From Achatina immaculata (Eukaryota > Mollusca > Gastropoda > Stylommatophora > Achatinidae), in assembly GCA_009760885.1 (NCBI GenBank), contig CM019709.1, positions 34,930,126-34,994,125 of the forward strand: 64,000 bases of DNA. The letters are read 5' to 3'. The notes below the pieces were generated by a model, which saw nothing but the letters and a program-made list of their open reading frames with translations, ran no database searches and had not been told where the DNA came from. Below, in pieces: positions 1 to 12,084 of the stretch; within the stretch, counting starts at the first letter, position 1; every line of letters begins with the position of its first letter. Both the position numbers and the translations under genes were made by a program.

Positions 1-1010
1 CTGCTGTATCTAGACCAACAGGCAGCAGTAAGAATAAATGGTGAAACAACAACCTGGTTTGACATAAAGCAAGGGATCCGTCAGGGGTGCATATTGTCGC
101 CTTACTTATTTAACTTGTATACTGAAAATATAATGAAGAATGTTAGAGAAGACGTAGACAAAGAATATTATGATGCCATAACAATTGGAGGTTATGAAAT
201 ACCAGAAATTATATATGCTGATGACACAGTATTACTGTCCACAACACAAAAAAGGAATGGAAAAACTAATTATGTTAGTCCATAAGAACAGCGAAGAGCA
301 AACCCTCTATCTTAATGCAAAGAAAACTAAAGTGATGACAACTGACAAAACAAATAAGGCAGCTGAAATATATATCTTGGAGGAAAAGTTGGAAGAAGCT
401 GAGAGTTTTGAATATCTTGGATCACTGCTAACTGATAATGGAGATACAATGAGGGAAATTAAAAGGAGGACATCTATTGCTCTTCAGAAAGTAAAACTAA
501 AGTAGCTGTGGAGAGGAACAGACAGAACTACAAAAATAAGACTTTTAAGGACATGCATCTTTCCCATCGCAACATATGCCTGTGAGACGTGGACACTTAA
601 CAAAACAGCTGTGAAACACATAAATGCCTTTGAATGTTTAATGCTACAGAAGAGTTCTTCAGATATCATGGACACAAAGAATAACAAATATATCCATACT
701 ACAAGAACTTAATATTGAAGAAGGTTGGCTAGTAAAAAGCATTAAACAAAGAAAACAAAAATATTTTGGACACATTAAACGTCATGATAATCTAAAGAAG
801 ACCGTCTTTAAAGGGCACATAATAGGAAAAAGAAAGAGAGGAAGACCAAGGCGAAGATGGATGAAAGACATCGTTGATGATCTGCAAATGGATACATCAG
901 CAGCTGGGCATCTTGCTCAAAACCGAGTGGCCTACAGGTGTGCTGATAGGGAGGCAAAGTTCCGCAAGGGACATGCAAATGAATGAATGAATGAGTGAAT
1001 GAATGAATGG
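1..1010 (+). mobile_element. LINE group A, 3' part (RT to tail)
   Basis: The window opens inside a reverse transcriptase: IRQGCILSPYLFNLYTENI, then IYADDTVLLST with the catalytic YADD, the thumb (FEYLGSLLTDNGD) and the C-terminal motif [10 protein letters not shown]...[13 protein letters not shown] frameshift near 260 and a stop at 502 show decay. The copy ends with gcaaatgaatga and a (GAAT/ATGA) tail at about 980-1010. Short tandem tails instead of poly(A) are typical of RTE-type LINEs. Confidence 0.85.
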
Positions 1011-1690
1011 AATTTAAATAAGCTGTTCAGTTCAGTGTTCTTTCTAGCTTTCCGTTCTCCACTGTTGGTATCCTTTATCGGCCCAAAGATTCTTCTTAAG
1101 ATCTTGTTCTCAAAGATTTGCAATTATTGTTCATCTTTCTTTGGTGTACTCCACGTTTTTGATCCATTCATGATAGCTGGTCTTATTTTAGTTTTGCAGA
1201 TTGTTATTTTGGTGTTTTGGGACAGAATTTTGGATTTTAACAGATATTGCAAGGCAGAATATATTTTATTCCCTATCTGTATTCAGCTTTTAATTTCCTC
1301 ACTTACTATGTTGCTTCTGTTGAAAGACGTGCCTAGAGTTTTGTATATTTCTGCTTTCCTAAAGATCATATCTCCAACATTTATATAATCTGGATCATTC
1401 TGTCTCTGATGTCTTGATATCTTCATTATTCTGTCTTATCTTGGTTAATGGTCAGACCCACTTTTAGTGCCACATCTCTCATGCGTATGTTGGTACAAGT
1501 ATTAGTGATTTCTTGCATAGTTTCCCCCCACTAGATCGATGTCGTCAGCGTATCCTAGTATTTTAGCTTGTATTTCTGTACTGCTTTGTACTTTCACTCT
1601 TCTGATTGCCTTTAAAAATACGGTAATATAATAAAAAATATACATACAGTTCACGCAATCTGTCCTTCGCTGGTGTTGTGTTCTCATCAT
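1011..1690 (-). mobile_element. LINE group B, 5'-truncated fragment
   Basis: Reads in minus sense from an RT core with intact YADD (ILGYADDIDLVG) through to [20 protein letters not shown] and [11 protein letters not shown]. It abuts the tail of the group A copy directly, so one inserted next to or into the other. The left end lacks the GRPRQRW motif seen in other B copies. Confidence 0.8.
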
Positions 1691-1856
1691 AGTGAAAAGG
1701 GTTGATGAAAGTACTTGTATGTATTGTCAGTGTCGAAAAGGTATAAACAAAGCATTTCAGATGTGAAGCAGACATCCTTCAGTGTTGAAAGAAGGACAGC
1801 AATGTTATTTATACTTCTAGTATTTTTTATATTTTTCAGTTTACCCATACAACATT

Positions 1857-2168
1857 TTCTTCACAAAACCTTGTTCTTACTCATTTAATGTTTTCTTCAC
1901 AAAACCTTGTTCTTGCTTATATAACGTTTTCTTCACAAAATCTTGTTCCTGCTCATATAGCATTTTCTTCACAAAACCTTGTTCTTGCTCATATAACATT
2001 TTATTCGCAAAACCTTGTTCTTGATCTTATAACGTTTTATTCACAAAACCTTGTTCTTGCTCTTATAACGTTTTATTCACAAAACCTTGTTCTTGCTCTT
2101 ATAACGTTTTATTCACAAAACCTTGTTCTTGCTCTTATAACGTTTTATTCACAAAACCTTACACTTGC
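1857..2168. repeat. 36-bp minisatellite, about 8-9 copies
   Basis: Units of the type ttcttcacaaaaccttgttc plus ttgctcatataacgt repeat without gaps. Because 36 is divisible by three, a 94-codon open frame (1888-2172, YSQNLVLALITF repeats) exists. It is not a gene. Confidence 0.9.
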
Positions 2169-2169
2169 A

Positions 2170-2625
2170 TGAACTCTAGTTGGCACTGTGCTCCCTTGAT
2201 GCCATGGCAACGATCGACGGGGGTGAAGACGCTGTCTAACGCAATCAGCGACCCATAGCTGACCAAGACCCTGTCATGTTAACGTCAGTTTTAGCGAACC
2301 ATAGCTGACCAAGACCCTGTCATGTTAACGTCAGTATTAGCGAACCATAGCTGACCAAGACCCTGTCTCACCTCTCCGTTGGTACCCCCAGTAACAGGCC
2401 TAGCCTGGCTAACGGGGCAGGGATCGCCATAGTTTCCATGGTGGGGGAGTCTACTAAAGAAGCACTGCACACCCCCCTGCTTTTTAGCCGTACTCCAGGA
2501 CTGAAAAAGTAGCTGCCATAACCCGCTCCCACGCCGATACGATGCCGTGCCTCAACACCTCTACAGCATCGGCCGCAAAGAACACCAGCTCGCAGTTACA
2601 GGGAGATTGCAAGACAAGACATAAT
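2170..2625 (-). repeat. Dispersed repeat R1, copy 1, with internal 47-bp tandem units
   Basis: Minus-sense sequence starts with tctccctgtaactgcgagct, then cggccgatgctgtagagg, gcgtgggagcgggttatggc, ctactttttcagtcctgg, and ends in the ctgaccaagaccctgtc region. The last part is triplicated at about 2255-2370 as 47-bp units. Related copies lie at 17165, 18020, 38225, 51615, 57165 and 62545. A frame CELVFFAADAVEVL...[16 protein letters not shown] is shared between copies, hinting at origin from the end of a coding element. Confidence 0.75.
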
Positions 2626-2779
2626 GATAGACTGGGATTTTTTTTTTCCTTTTTATGGTGGTCTGTTAAAACGTAAAATGCCTCCAATAAAAGTTTTTCT
2701 CATTGGGTTCCACTACCTTCAACATTTTATAATTGTTTCAGTTTTTTTCCCAGAATATTGGCATTTATTGTATATTATC

Positions 2780-3080
2780 ATCACATGTCATGCCGGGCAG
2801 CCATACTGCATCACAAATCTCTTGACATTTCAGAGTAAATGTTGATAGTTTCTTTTCATGTCCCAGTGTCAGGATTTCTAACATCTGCAACCTCGGTCGT
2901 CCTCGGTCTTTCTTGCCTCCAGCTTTTCCCCATTGTTATGATGTTTTCCAGTTTCTCTCTTCTCATCACATGCCCAAAAAATGACGATTGCCATTTTTTA
3001 TCTTTGTTATTATACTACGTTTTTTCATTAGCTTATCCCAAACACTGCTCATTAGTTATCTTTATTAGTTTTACTTTGAC
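2780..3080 (-). mobile_element. LINE C-terminal fragment (D/D'-like)
   Basis: Minus-sense translation shows the usual end motif: HFLGM, ENIITMGKAGGKKDRGRPR and LQMLEIL. It meets the next group A fragment at about 3080. Confidence 0.55.
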
Positions 3081-3945
3081 TGAAAATACAGTGAGGAATG
3101 TTAGAGAAGATGTAGACAAGGAATATTATGATGTCATAACAAATGGAGGTTATGAAATACCAGAGATTAGATACGCTGATGACACAGTATTACTGTCCAC
3201 AACACACACACAAAAAAAGGAATGGAAAAATTAATTATGTCAGTCCGTAAGAACAGTGAAGTGCAAAGAAAACTAAATTGATGACAACTGACAAAACAAA
3301 TAATGCAGCTGAAATATGTATTAATGAGGAAAAACTGGAGGAGGTAAAGAGTTTTGAATATCTTGAATCATTACTAACTAATAATGGAGATAAAATGAGG
3401 GAAATTAAAAAGGAGGACATCTATCGCTCTTCAAAAAAATAAAACAACAAAATAAGCTGTGGAGAGGAACAGACAGAAATAAGATTTTTAAGGGCATGCA
3501 TCTTTCTCATCACAACATATGCATGTGAGACCTGGACATTTAACAAAACAGCTGAGAAACACATAATTGCCTTTGAATGTAAATGCTACAGAAGAGTTCT
3601 TCAAATATCACGGACACAAAAAAGAACAAATTTATCCTTACTACAAGAACTTAATATTGAAGAAGGCTGGCTAGTAAAGAGGATTAAAGAGAGAAAACTT
3701 AAATATTTTGGACACATTAAACGTCATGAGAATTTAGAGAAGACCGTCTTGGAAGGCTACATAATAGGAAAAAGAAAGAGAGGAAGACCAAGGTGAAGAT
3801 GATTACAAGACATCGTTGATGATCTGCAAATGCATGCGTCAGCAGCAGCGCATCTTTGTTACAACCGAGAGACCTACAGAAGAGCTGTTAGTGAGGCAAA
3901 ATTCCACAAGAGAGACATGCAAATGACTGATTGATTGACTGAATC
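3081..3945 (+). mobile_element. LINE group A, internally deleted copy
   Basis: Begins at ENTVRNVREDVDKEYYDVI, carries IRYADDTVLLST, loses about 40 bases after the YADD segment, and continues to GHIKRHENLEKTVLEGYIIG and [13 protein letters not shown] breaks the C-terminal frame. The tail is (TGAT/TGAC)n at about 3925-3945. Confidence 0.8.
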
Positions 3946-4384
3946 CAAGATTGTCTGATAAAAGATTTCTTGTTTTTAATTCTAGTGTGTACATGTACTT
4001 GCATGTTTGTGTATGCACATCCTGGAAATCTAAGCAAATTTTTTTCCAAAAATGATCAGTAATTTGAAATACGTTTATTTATTAATCAATGACAAAGATG
4101 CATGAACAACATCAAGATATGGATATGAACTAACTTGGCGGAGTGCACTACAAGGGCAAGAGATGATGATGATAATTAATCAGTTAATTCTGAACACATT
4201 CATAACTTATAAAAAATTTTATTTTTAATCATGACAAATCATAAACACAAATAATTTCTACATTTTACTTTTGACTACACGTTCTGTAAACTCAGTTTCA
4301 GAAATATCAGTCTCAAAATACATCTTCAGAAGTATTGCCCACTGTGAAAAAACATTTTTTTAATTAAAAGGAAAAAAAAAGATA

Positions 4385-4555
4385 TGTTGTTAACTACTAG
4401 GGCCAACGAATGAGCTCCTCGGAGTTGGCATCCCTGATGCTCGGTTGGTTTCTTTGCGAATTTCCATAACGTTTTCTGTTTTTTTCCCATCTAGATAAGT
4501 CCCAGGATAAGGCTGTTAGCCTTATGCCCAACTCCCGATACATATGTATGATATG
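4385..4555 (-). mobile_element. LINE group C, inverted 5' leader segment
   Basis: Minus-sense sequence matches the leader in front of the endonuclease ORF of the near-complete C copy (57560-57675), including gcatcagggatgcc and gttggccct. It lies head-to-head with a plus-strand C 3' end that starts at 4556. Confidence 0.65.
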
Positions 4556-4800
4556 TTGGTCACGTGATGAGAAGAAATGATCAGAGAATACCAAAACAAG
4601 CTATCAAGTGGAACATAACAGGCCGAAGAAAAAGAGGCAGACCGCGTGAAAATGTAGAGAGGACATTGTTAAGACACGCCAAAGTAATAGCCATAAAATC
4701 CCTTGATGAGGTTGAAAAGCTCGCCAAAACCAGGAGACTTTGGCGAACTACCTTGCGAGCCTTATGTGACGTTTAACAGGAAGGATATAATAGGTTAACC
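4556..4800 (+). mobile_element. LINE group C, 3' end
   Basis: Encodes VGHVMRRNDQRIPKQAIKWN, then GRRKRGRPRENVERTLLRHA and LRALCDV, then the group C tail. The 70-codon frame 4564-4776 is the C terminus of the LINE ORF. Confidence 0.85.
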
Positions 4801-5214
4801 ATTAGAATTCTAATTCAGCACTCGAGTGCTGGGTTGATCATGCTACACCTGCAGCCCCATCGCCCTGACAAAGTCTGCCATTTTCCCCAGGCTCAAGTGA
4901 GAGCCCCAGTTGCTTTTCTCTCAGTTCCTCACCCTGGGGACCAGATCTCTGCTCACACCAGAACAAGACTCCATTTATCAGCTGCAGAGACACCAGCAAA
5001 CTGCACATTTTAAAAAAAAATCTCAGAATGGGACTCTGCAGACTCTTGAGCTACATCTGGCTTTGGTACCCAGACACTAGAGTATTAACTAGGTATTAAC
5101 CCATATATGATCAGCTACATATAATGGCCACTCAGTGCTTAAAACAATCATTCAACATTCCAAAACCCTCTGAAATAATTAATTTCAAATCTTATTTTAT
5201 GTTTTATATACTTC

Positions 5215-5335
5215 CCGTGCCGTTAAACGTCACATAGGACTCGCAAGGTAGTTCGCCAGTTTTTTCTGTCTTTGGCGAGTCTTTCAATCTCATCAAGAAA
5301 TTTTATGCCTGTTAATTTGGCCAAATAATTCCAAA
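5215..5335 (-). mobile_element. LINE group C, short 3' fragment
   Basis: Starts with the complement of the C tail (cttcccgtgccgttaaacgt) and covers the last 40 codons, ending around ttggcc. The flanks (4800-5215 and 5335-5450) hold nothing I recognise. Confidence 0.75.
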
Positions 5336-5449
5336 TATTACTGATAAAAAATAGAAATAAACATATTATTTTGCGTGTGTGCAACCCAACAATGTGTGAT
5401 CATTAACTACTCGTACACATTTTATACAAAATTAAAAGAAAAGTTGTAC

Positions 5450-5730
5450 TGTGGTGGCGTAGTGGTTAGTGCACTTGCCTACTGAGCAGAAAGCCCATAG
5501 TTTGATTTTGCACTAATGCGAAAAAAGAAGAAGAAGAAGAAGAAGATTTTGCACTGGGGTGGAATATTTTTGGATCGACCAGAACCGGGGGTCAACCCTA
5601 AGAAAACAAAAGACAGCCAGGACAGCCGCCAGCATCCTCAACTCAGGCCCTGCAGCTGGCTTAGAAATGTGAAGGCATACACTCCTCCTATGGCATGCAA
5701 ATGCCGCTGGACACTGTTTTTAGAATACAG
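5450..5730 (+). mobile_element. tRNA-derived SINE (family 2), with internal (AAG)n
   Basis: A tRNA-like A box (tggcgtagtggttagtgc) and a degraded B-box region are followed by an (AAG)n expansion at 5523-5545. The body (gaccagaaccggg, agacagccaggacagc, tagaaatgtgaaggcat, tatggcatgc) is also found at 24975-25235. Confidence 0.65.
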
Positions 5731-6160
5731 AGAAGCGAATTATTTAAAATTGTTTTAAATCAAAGGAAATGGAAAATATTGCAAAGAGTAATTTGCAAGG
5801 TATATTTCACAGCCCTTATATAGATTAATACCAACAGCTTATGGAATAATGGATTAATGCTGTTTCACTTTGGTTTCTTTTGACAAAAGTGCATGAATTT
5901 AACATATAAAACTTCTGTTACTTTCTCCTTATGCAATCACTTATTTCAGTAACTGCTTTCATTTGATTTCTCCTTTGACTCTTTACATGTTTTCAAAATG
6001 TAGAGAGTTCACATCGACACTTAGAGATGAGAACAACTGTGAAATTAATAACATAAAAATGACATGATAAAAATATAAAATATGTTTTTAATTCATTAAT
6101 ATAATGACGATGATGTTACGCAGTTACTGAAGACAGAACTTTCTCATCCATTATGTGTTC
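5731..6160. other. AT-rich sequence, nothing recognised
   Basis: No ORF, repeat or splice pattern of note; about 70% A+T by eye. It lies downstream of the CBFA2T stop and may be intergenic or distal 3' flank. Confidence 0.5.
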
Positions 6161-6164
6161 TGAT

Positions 6165-6395
6165 GTGGGCCACATGATGAGAAGAAACAATAAAAAAAAA
6201 ACAAGCCATCAAATGGGAAACATCTGGAAAAAAAAGAAAGAGAGGCTGACCTTGAGAGACCCTAAAGAGAACACCAACCAGAGAGATGACTGGCATCAAA
6301 TCCTCTTACGAGATTGAGAAGCTTATTGAGAACAAAGACTCATGGCAAGACACACTGCGAGCCCTGTGTGACATGTGATGGAACAGGAAGAACGT
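6165..6395 (+). mobile_element. LINE group C, degraded 3' end
   Basis: Recognisable by gggccacatgatgagaagaaac, aaacaagccatcaaatggg, gagaggctgacc and agccctgtgtgacatgtgatgg. Several indels. Confidence 0.7.
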
Positions 6396-6399
6396 AAGA

Positions 6400-6650
6400 T
6401 GTGTCTTGATAGGCACTGGGGATCATTTGTTCCCATTCTGTACCATCTTTAATATCGCTAGTCACTTTGGTTGCCTCTTTCTTTATGTACTAAATGGTAA
6501 ACCATTTACACGCTTTTCTCCTGACCTCTCACTCCTTCCAGTGATTCTCAGGTTTTCAAACTTGAGCATTCTAATGACACGTCCAAAGAATTCTGATTGT
6601 CTTTTCTTGCTTACGTAAGATTTGATGAAGTTTAATTTTGACTAAGTAAC
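6400..6650 (-). mobile_element. LINE C-terminal fragment (D-like)
   Basis: Minus-sense sequence resembles the fragments at 2.8 kb and 43.1 kb (gacacgtccaaagaattctg, a degraded homologue of the RRHFLGHVIR stretch). Old and indel-rich. Confidence 0.45.
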
Positions 6651-6657
6651 GAAAATA

Positions 6658-6832
6658 CAGTAAAATCCTATTATAACGGACCCCATTTATAAAGGAGTCT
6701 TAGTAATAGCAGACCTGGTCTACAGGTCTCAGCTGCACTGCTATATATATTTTATCCTGGATATAGTGGACTTTGGATATAACTGACTAGTTTGCACATC
6801 CCCTTGAAGCCTGTTATAATGAGATTTTACTG
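6658..6832. mobile_element. Tigger/pogo-like MITE with TIRs and TA duplication
   Basis: The left end TA-cagtaaaatcctattataac mirrors the right end gttataatgagattttactg-TA. It is 175 bp and non-coding. The CAGT...GTTATAAC terminal repeat and TA target are typical of pogo/Tigger-type MITEs. It sits about 120 bp past the CBFA2T stop codon, so it is probably in or near the 3' UTR. Confidence 0.8.
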
Positions 6833-6950
6833 TATGTGAGTGGCTGAATGATTGTATATTTATAACACCAAGTCAGACAATAATGAGCTGATTTAGTTAG
6901 TGTTGTGTAAAGCGATGCGTGATGTCAATAACAGTAACATTATGTTGATT

Positions 6951-7454
6951 CTATGAAGAAGCCTGACTTGCTGTCTGTGGTATAACTGTAGATTGAAAGT
7001 CTTGTGCAGAGTTTCCTGAATTTGAGTTGCCCAAGTTAATTGCTTTGGGAGATGATGATGTTGATGATGATGATGATGATGCAGATGAAGACACGTGAGA
7101 TAATCCTTCTGTTGTAATGGTCACAGTATTATCTTTTGCTGAACTGCTTGGAATGGTGGATGACATTGGCGAGCTTAGACTCGCAGTTATAATCTCCTTG
7201 GTAGAGGGAATTCCAGAGTCTCTCACCGCTACTGCATAAGATGTCGCTGCTGCTGCAGCAGTGGTGGCTGACAATGCCACTGTGACTGACATCTTCCTTG
7301 CTGCCCTCATTTCTGTGACGGAGGTGGCATGAGATTTGCCACAAACATGATGATGATTCTCCCAGTCTTTGTGCTGACAAAATGAGCCACAATAACGAGC
7401 CACATTACAACCACTGCAGGTCTCACTGGCTTTACGTCCACAATTCCAGCAACT
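6951..7454 (-). CDS. nvy: CBFA2T terminal exon: NHR4 MYND zinc finger and C-terminal tail (residues 447-613)
   Basis: The acceptor is a long T tract plus taag|AGTT; the stop is TAG at 6953-6951. The MYND finger reads [20 protein letters not shown] then [19 protein letters not shown]. All eight zinc ligands are present: Cys448, 451, 459, 462, 468, 472, His480 and Cys484. In the family this finger binds a PPPLI-type motif in NCoR/SMRT. The tail after residue 490 is low-complexity (Ala, Ser, Thr) with a Ser run coded by a TCA/TCT-rich stretch. It ends QTASQASS and is unlike the human tail, as expected for this variable region. Confidence 0.96.
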   Translation of the reverse strand, partial: SCWNCGRKASETCSGCNVARYCGSFCQHKDWENHHHVCGKSHATSVTEMRAARKMSVTVALSATTAAAAATSYAVAVRDSGIPSTKEIITASLSSPMSSTIPSSSAKDNTVTITTEGLSHVSSSASSSSSSTSSSPKAINLGNSNSGNSAQDFQSTVIPQTASQASS

Positions 7455-10400
7455 CTTAAAAAAAAAAAACCAGGAAAGTTAAAAAAAACTATACTCAAAC
7501 TGTACACTTGTAACTGATAAACAGTTACTTTCATGCTAATAAATATAATTTCATGCTATGAATAAAATCTTATTAAAATGATGCAGTGCACAACAAAAAA
7601 GTTGTCAAACACAATTACGAGTATAAAAATTGTATGCATTTTTAAAAAGATTCTTAAACCTGGTTTTACACTGGGCATAAGTCATGGAAAAAAATGTTGT
7701 CACGGCTGATATAATGTTAAATTAACCACATAATGTCAGCCTTTCAGTCATTTTCTTCATGTAGGATAATAAGCTCTTATTTTGACTATATTAACAATTC
7801 TGTCTATAAGCAGAAGTGAAGAAGAAATAGAAAATTGAATATAAGTGGCCATTTTTATTTTCCAGAGATCTTCTGTCACTATGTTAAGCCTTTCTTCTTC
7901 TTCTTCGTTCGCTTCTACCACCAAGACCGCCCTGTGATCCTACTGAGTTTACGCCTGTGGTCCTCGTTAAGTCCCGTGGTTCCCCCGTGTGGACCACACG
8001 AGATCCCCGATAGGACCACAGAAGGTTCAGAGTATCACAGGGCTTGAGCCTGAATTTTTGGTGGGTCTCAGAAGCGGGATTGCGTGACACCGTGGTTTTC
8101 GTTGCACCAGTTTAGTCTAGATGTTAAGCCTTTAAGTTAAGCCTTTAAGTCAAGCCTTTAAGTTAAGACTTTAAGTTAAGCCTTTGTGTTGATTTTATTT
8201 TGAAATGAGCATATAAACATATATCGTGAGCTTTGCTGAGCATGAATCTACAGGTAAAACTGATTTATTAAATTAAAATATTTTTTGTAAAATCAAGATT
8301 ACCATTTTTAATTTGTCTTTAAATCAAAGTTACTGCTTTTAACCAAATATCTGCATTAGGTCAAGACTCTGTTACAGTTTTTAGTATGGAAAAAAAAAGT
8401 TAAAAGGTAAAGTCTCCGTTTCCATGCCATTAAGGCATATTTAGGAATATGGTGTTAGGCCCGTATTTCCAAGATCTTTTTGCACATGAAAAGTGTGATT
8501 AGTCAATCACGTTTGGCCACATTTACCTTCCCAGATTTCTCTGGTACCCATTTTTAGAGGCTGGGCAGATCCCCGGTGCCTTTTTGGTGTGGAGTTACCA
8601 GAAAAAAAATCCACTTCTTGGACCTGAAACTATTACCACTGGATTAGTAAATGAGGACCTAACCATTCAGCTAACCAGGCCACCTCATGTAAAGTTATTT
8701 CAAATAAGTTCCACAATTTTCTATAACTAGCAAGAAATTGAAGTGGGTGCCTTATTGTGGCATGACAACTTGCATATCCTGACCACCCCCAGAGTTATTA
8801 AAAGCAGGAGTTATACTCCTGGCAGGTCCAACCAAGCAGGAAAGGTCTGCATGGATAGGAGTCACACGAAACTTGCACCCTGATCCTCCAAGTTGGGGGG
8901 TTGGAGCTTAGGCCCAACAACCCCATCTCCATAAAAAAGATTAGTGTTACGAAACAGATAGAAAAGCCTCTAAACTGGACAGATAAAATTGGATTATGAT
9001 CTTGGCACATTAAAAATATTATGAGATTTGGAACATGGAATATAAGAAGTTTATACAGACAAGGGGCAGCTAAAGAATTAACAGATGAACTAAGTAGGCA
9101 TGATATGAACATTACAGCATTACAGAAAATCAGATGGCTTGGAGAAGAAAAGAAAAATATAACAATGATTAATGTGCATGCACCAACAGTTGATGCAGAG
9201 GCTGAAATCAAAGAATAATTTTACATGTTACAGAAAGTAATAGAAAAGACCTAGAAACACGATATACTGATAATACTAGGAGATTTCAATGCAAAGATGG
9301 GTAGGAAGAATTGCACAGACACATCACAGAAAAAAAAAGTCTGCATGAAACATCTAATAGATGGAGACTAATAAATATGGCAGAAGTTTATGGAATGAAA
9401 ATAAGCAGCACATGTTTTCATAAACAAATATGGAAATCAGCTGATAAACTAACATGCAACCAGATAGATCATGTTTTAATTGATGCCAAGCATACAACAA
9501 ACATACCTCAAATCAGAAGTTACATAGGGGCTGAATGCAGCAGCCACCCCCAAGAAAAATATAAGAATTATATTAATATCTTGTTGCAGCTAAATTAAAG
9601 TTGAGACTGAAGAAAACTTTTTTTATAGTAAATTAAATTAAATAAAAGCTCAATAATAAATAGAGGTGCTTTGAAAAGAGAAGAAAAATTCAGAAAAGAG
9701 CTAAACCATAAGATAAAAAAACAAGATGGAATGAAGAAAATAAAAGCATTGATGACAGATGGGAAGATATAAAAATCATTATAAAGAACACAATAGAAGA
9801 ATGCCTGGGAGTCAAGAACATAAATAAAAGAAAGAACTGTTCAATGAAGTCTGCAGGGAGGCAGTCATAAAGAAAAGAACAGCAAGACAGATATGGCTGA
9901 ATGACATGAACCACAAAACAAATGAGGAAAAGTGCCACACACAATGTAAAAAAACTGAAAAAGTTATTTGTCAACAAAAATGACAATATATGAAAGATAT
10001 GGTAAGCGAGATGCAGACATGCCATCAAAATAAGAAAAGCAGGGAATTCTATAAAGAATTCCAAACAGTAAAGCAAGGGTATAAACAACCTCTGCAGAGC
10101 TTGAAGGATATTAATGGAAACATGATAAATAATGAAGAGAAAATCTGTACCAGATAGAAAGAATATTTTAAAAAACTACTAAACTGTGAAGATCCTATAA
10201 GCACATTACCATGCGAAGAAATACAGACTTGTGAACCTGAAAAAAAGGAACCAGACTTAGAAGAAGTCATCTACAGTATCATGTTTCTATGAAACAACAA
10301 AGCAACCGGTTCAGATGGAATTGCTGCAGAACTGATTAAGGAAGGAGGTCTAAATCTACATGAACAGATACGTGCACTATTACAACAAATATGGAGAGAA

Positions 10401-12050
10401 GAAAAACTCCCTAGTGGATGGAGGGAATCGTTACTGATCCCAGTATTAAATAGAGGTGATAAGAGCAAGTGTGAAAACTACAGAGGAATATCTTTACTAC
10501 AAACAAGCTACAAAAAAACTATCTATTATACTTTTAAATAGATTAAAATCATACAGCGAGAACATACTGGGAGACTATCATGCAGGTTTTAGGAAGAATA
10601 GATCAACTGTAGATCAAATATTTCATCAACGTCAAAGAGCAGAAAAGTACTAAGAATATTGAAAAGAAGTACACAATATCTTCACTGACTTTTTAAAAAG
10701 CTTATGACAGCATAGATAGGAATGGCTTATGGAAAATTATGAAAGAGTTTGAGATACCCAATTAATTAATCAATTTGACCAGAATATGTATGGAGGATAC
10801 ACAATATATAGTAATATATAAAGAAAGAAAGTCAGAACCCTTCTATATAAGAACTGGTTTAAAACAAGGTGATACATTATCTCCATTACTGTTCAACCTA
10901 TTACTAGAAAAGGTAATCAGAAAAGTGAAAGGAGAAAGCAGTACAGAAGAACAAGCTGAAATACTAGGATATGCTGATAACATCAACCTAGTGGGGGAAA
11001 CTATGCAAGAAGTCATCAATACCTGCATATACCTGAGAGATGTAGCACTAAAAGTGAGTCTGACCATTATCCAAGATAAGACAGAGTAATGAAGATATCA
11101 AGAGACCAGAGGCAGAATGATACAGATTATATAAATGTTAGAGAAACGATCATTAGGAAAAGCAGAAACATACAAATATCTAGGCACAACCTTCAACAGA
11201 ACCAACACAGTAAGCTAGGAAATTAAAAGCAGAGTACAGATAGAGAATAAAATATACTTTGATCTGTTAAAATCCAAAATCCTGTCCCAAAACACCAAAA
11301 TAACAATCTACAAACTATAATAAGACCAGCCATCATGTATGGATCAGAAACATGGAATACAACAAAGAAAGATGAACAACAATTGCAGATCTTTGAGAAC
11401 AAGATCCTAAGAAGAATCTCTGGGCCTATAAAGGATACCAACCGTGGAGAATGGAGAGCTAGAAAGAACACTGAACTGAACAGTTTATTTAAACCCAACG
11501 AATTGTAAATGTCTTGAAAAACTACGCTGGTTGGGCCATGTAGAAAGAATGGAAGAGAACAGACAAATGAAAATGATGTATGTACAAGAGATGAAGGAAA
11601 CAAAAGCAAGAGGTAGACCAAGACAGAGATGGAAAGACAACATAGAAGAGTATATAAAAGAAATTGGTGCCACCAACTGGAGAGATAAAATTAGGAATAG
11701 AGAGGAATGGAGGCAAACTTTATCTGCACAAATGAGCCTTAATGGCTTGGAAAGCTGAGGAAGAAGCAAGAAATTGAAAAAAACAAAAAAACTGTATGAG
11801 CCAGAATTTACCTCAGATGATTCTTCCTGAACATTTAGTGAATGTAGAATATCCTTGTGTGCCTTCTTCCTGATCTCTGAAATCTCTCTCTCCATTTTCA
11901 CTCTTTCTGCTGCGACCAGGTCAACAGCTTTCTGGTTGGCAACTGAGACAGCTTTCTGCAGCTCCAGCATGGCCTGTCTTCTGACATCATTCACCACATC
12001 TTCTGCTAGGGAGGAGAATTGCATGAAATTTTGTTACTGACTTTTTGTGG

Positions 12051-12084
<34 letters not shown>

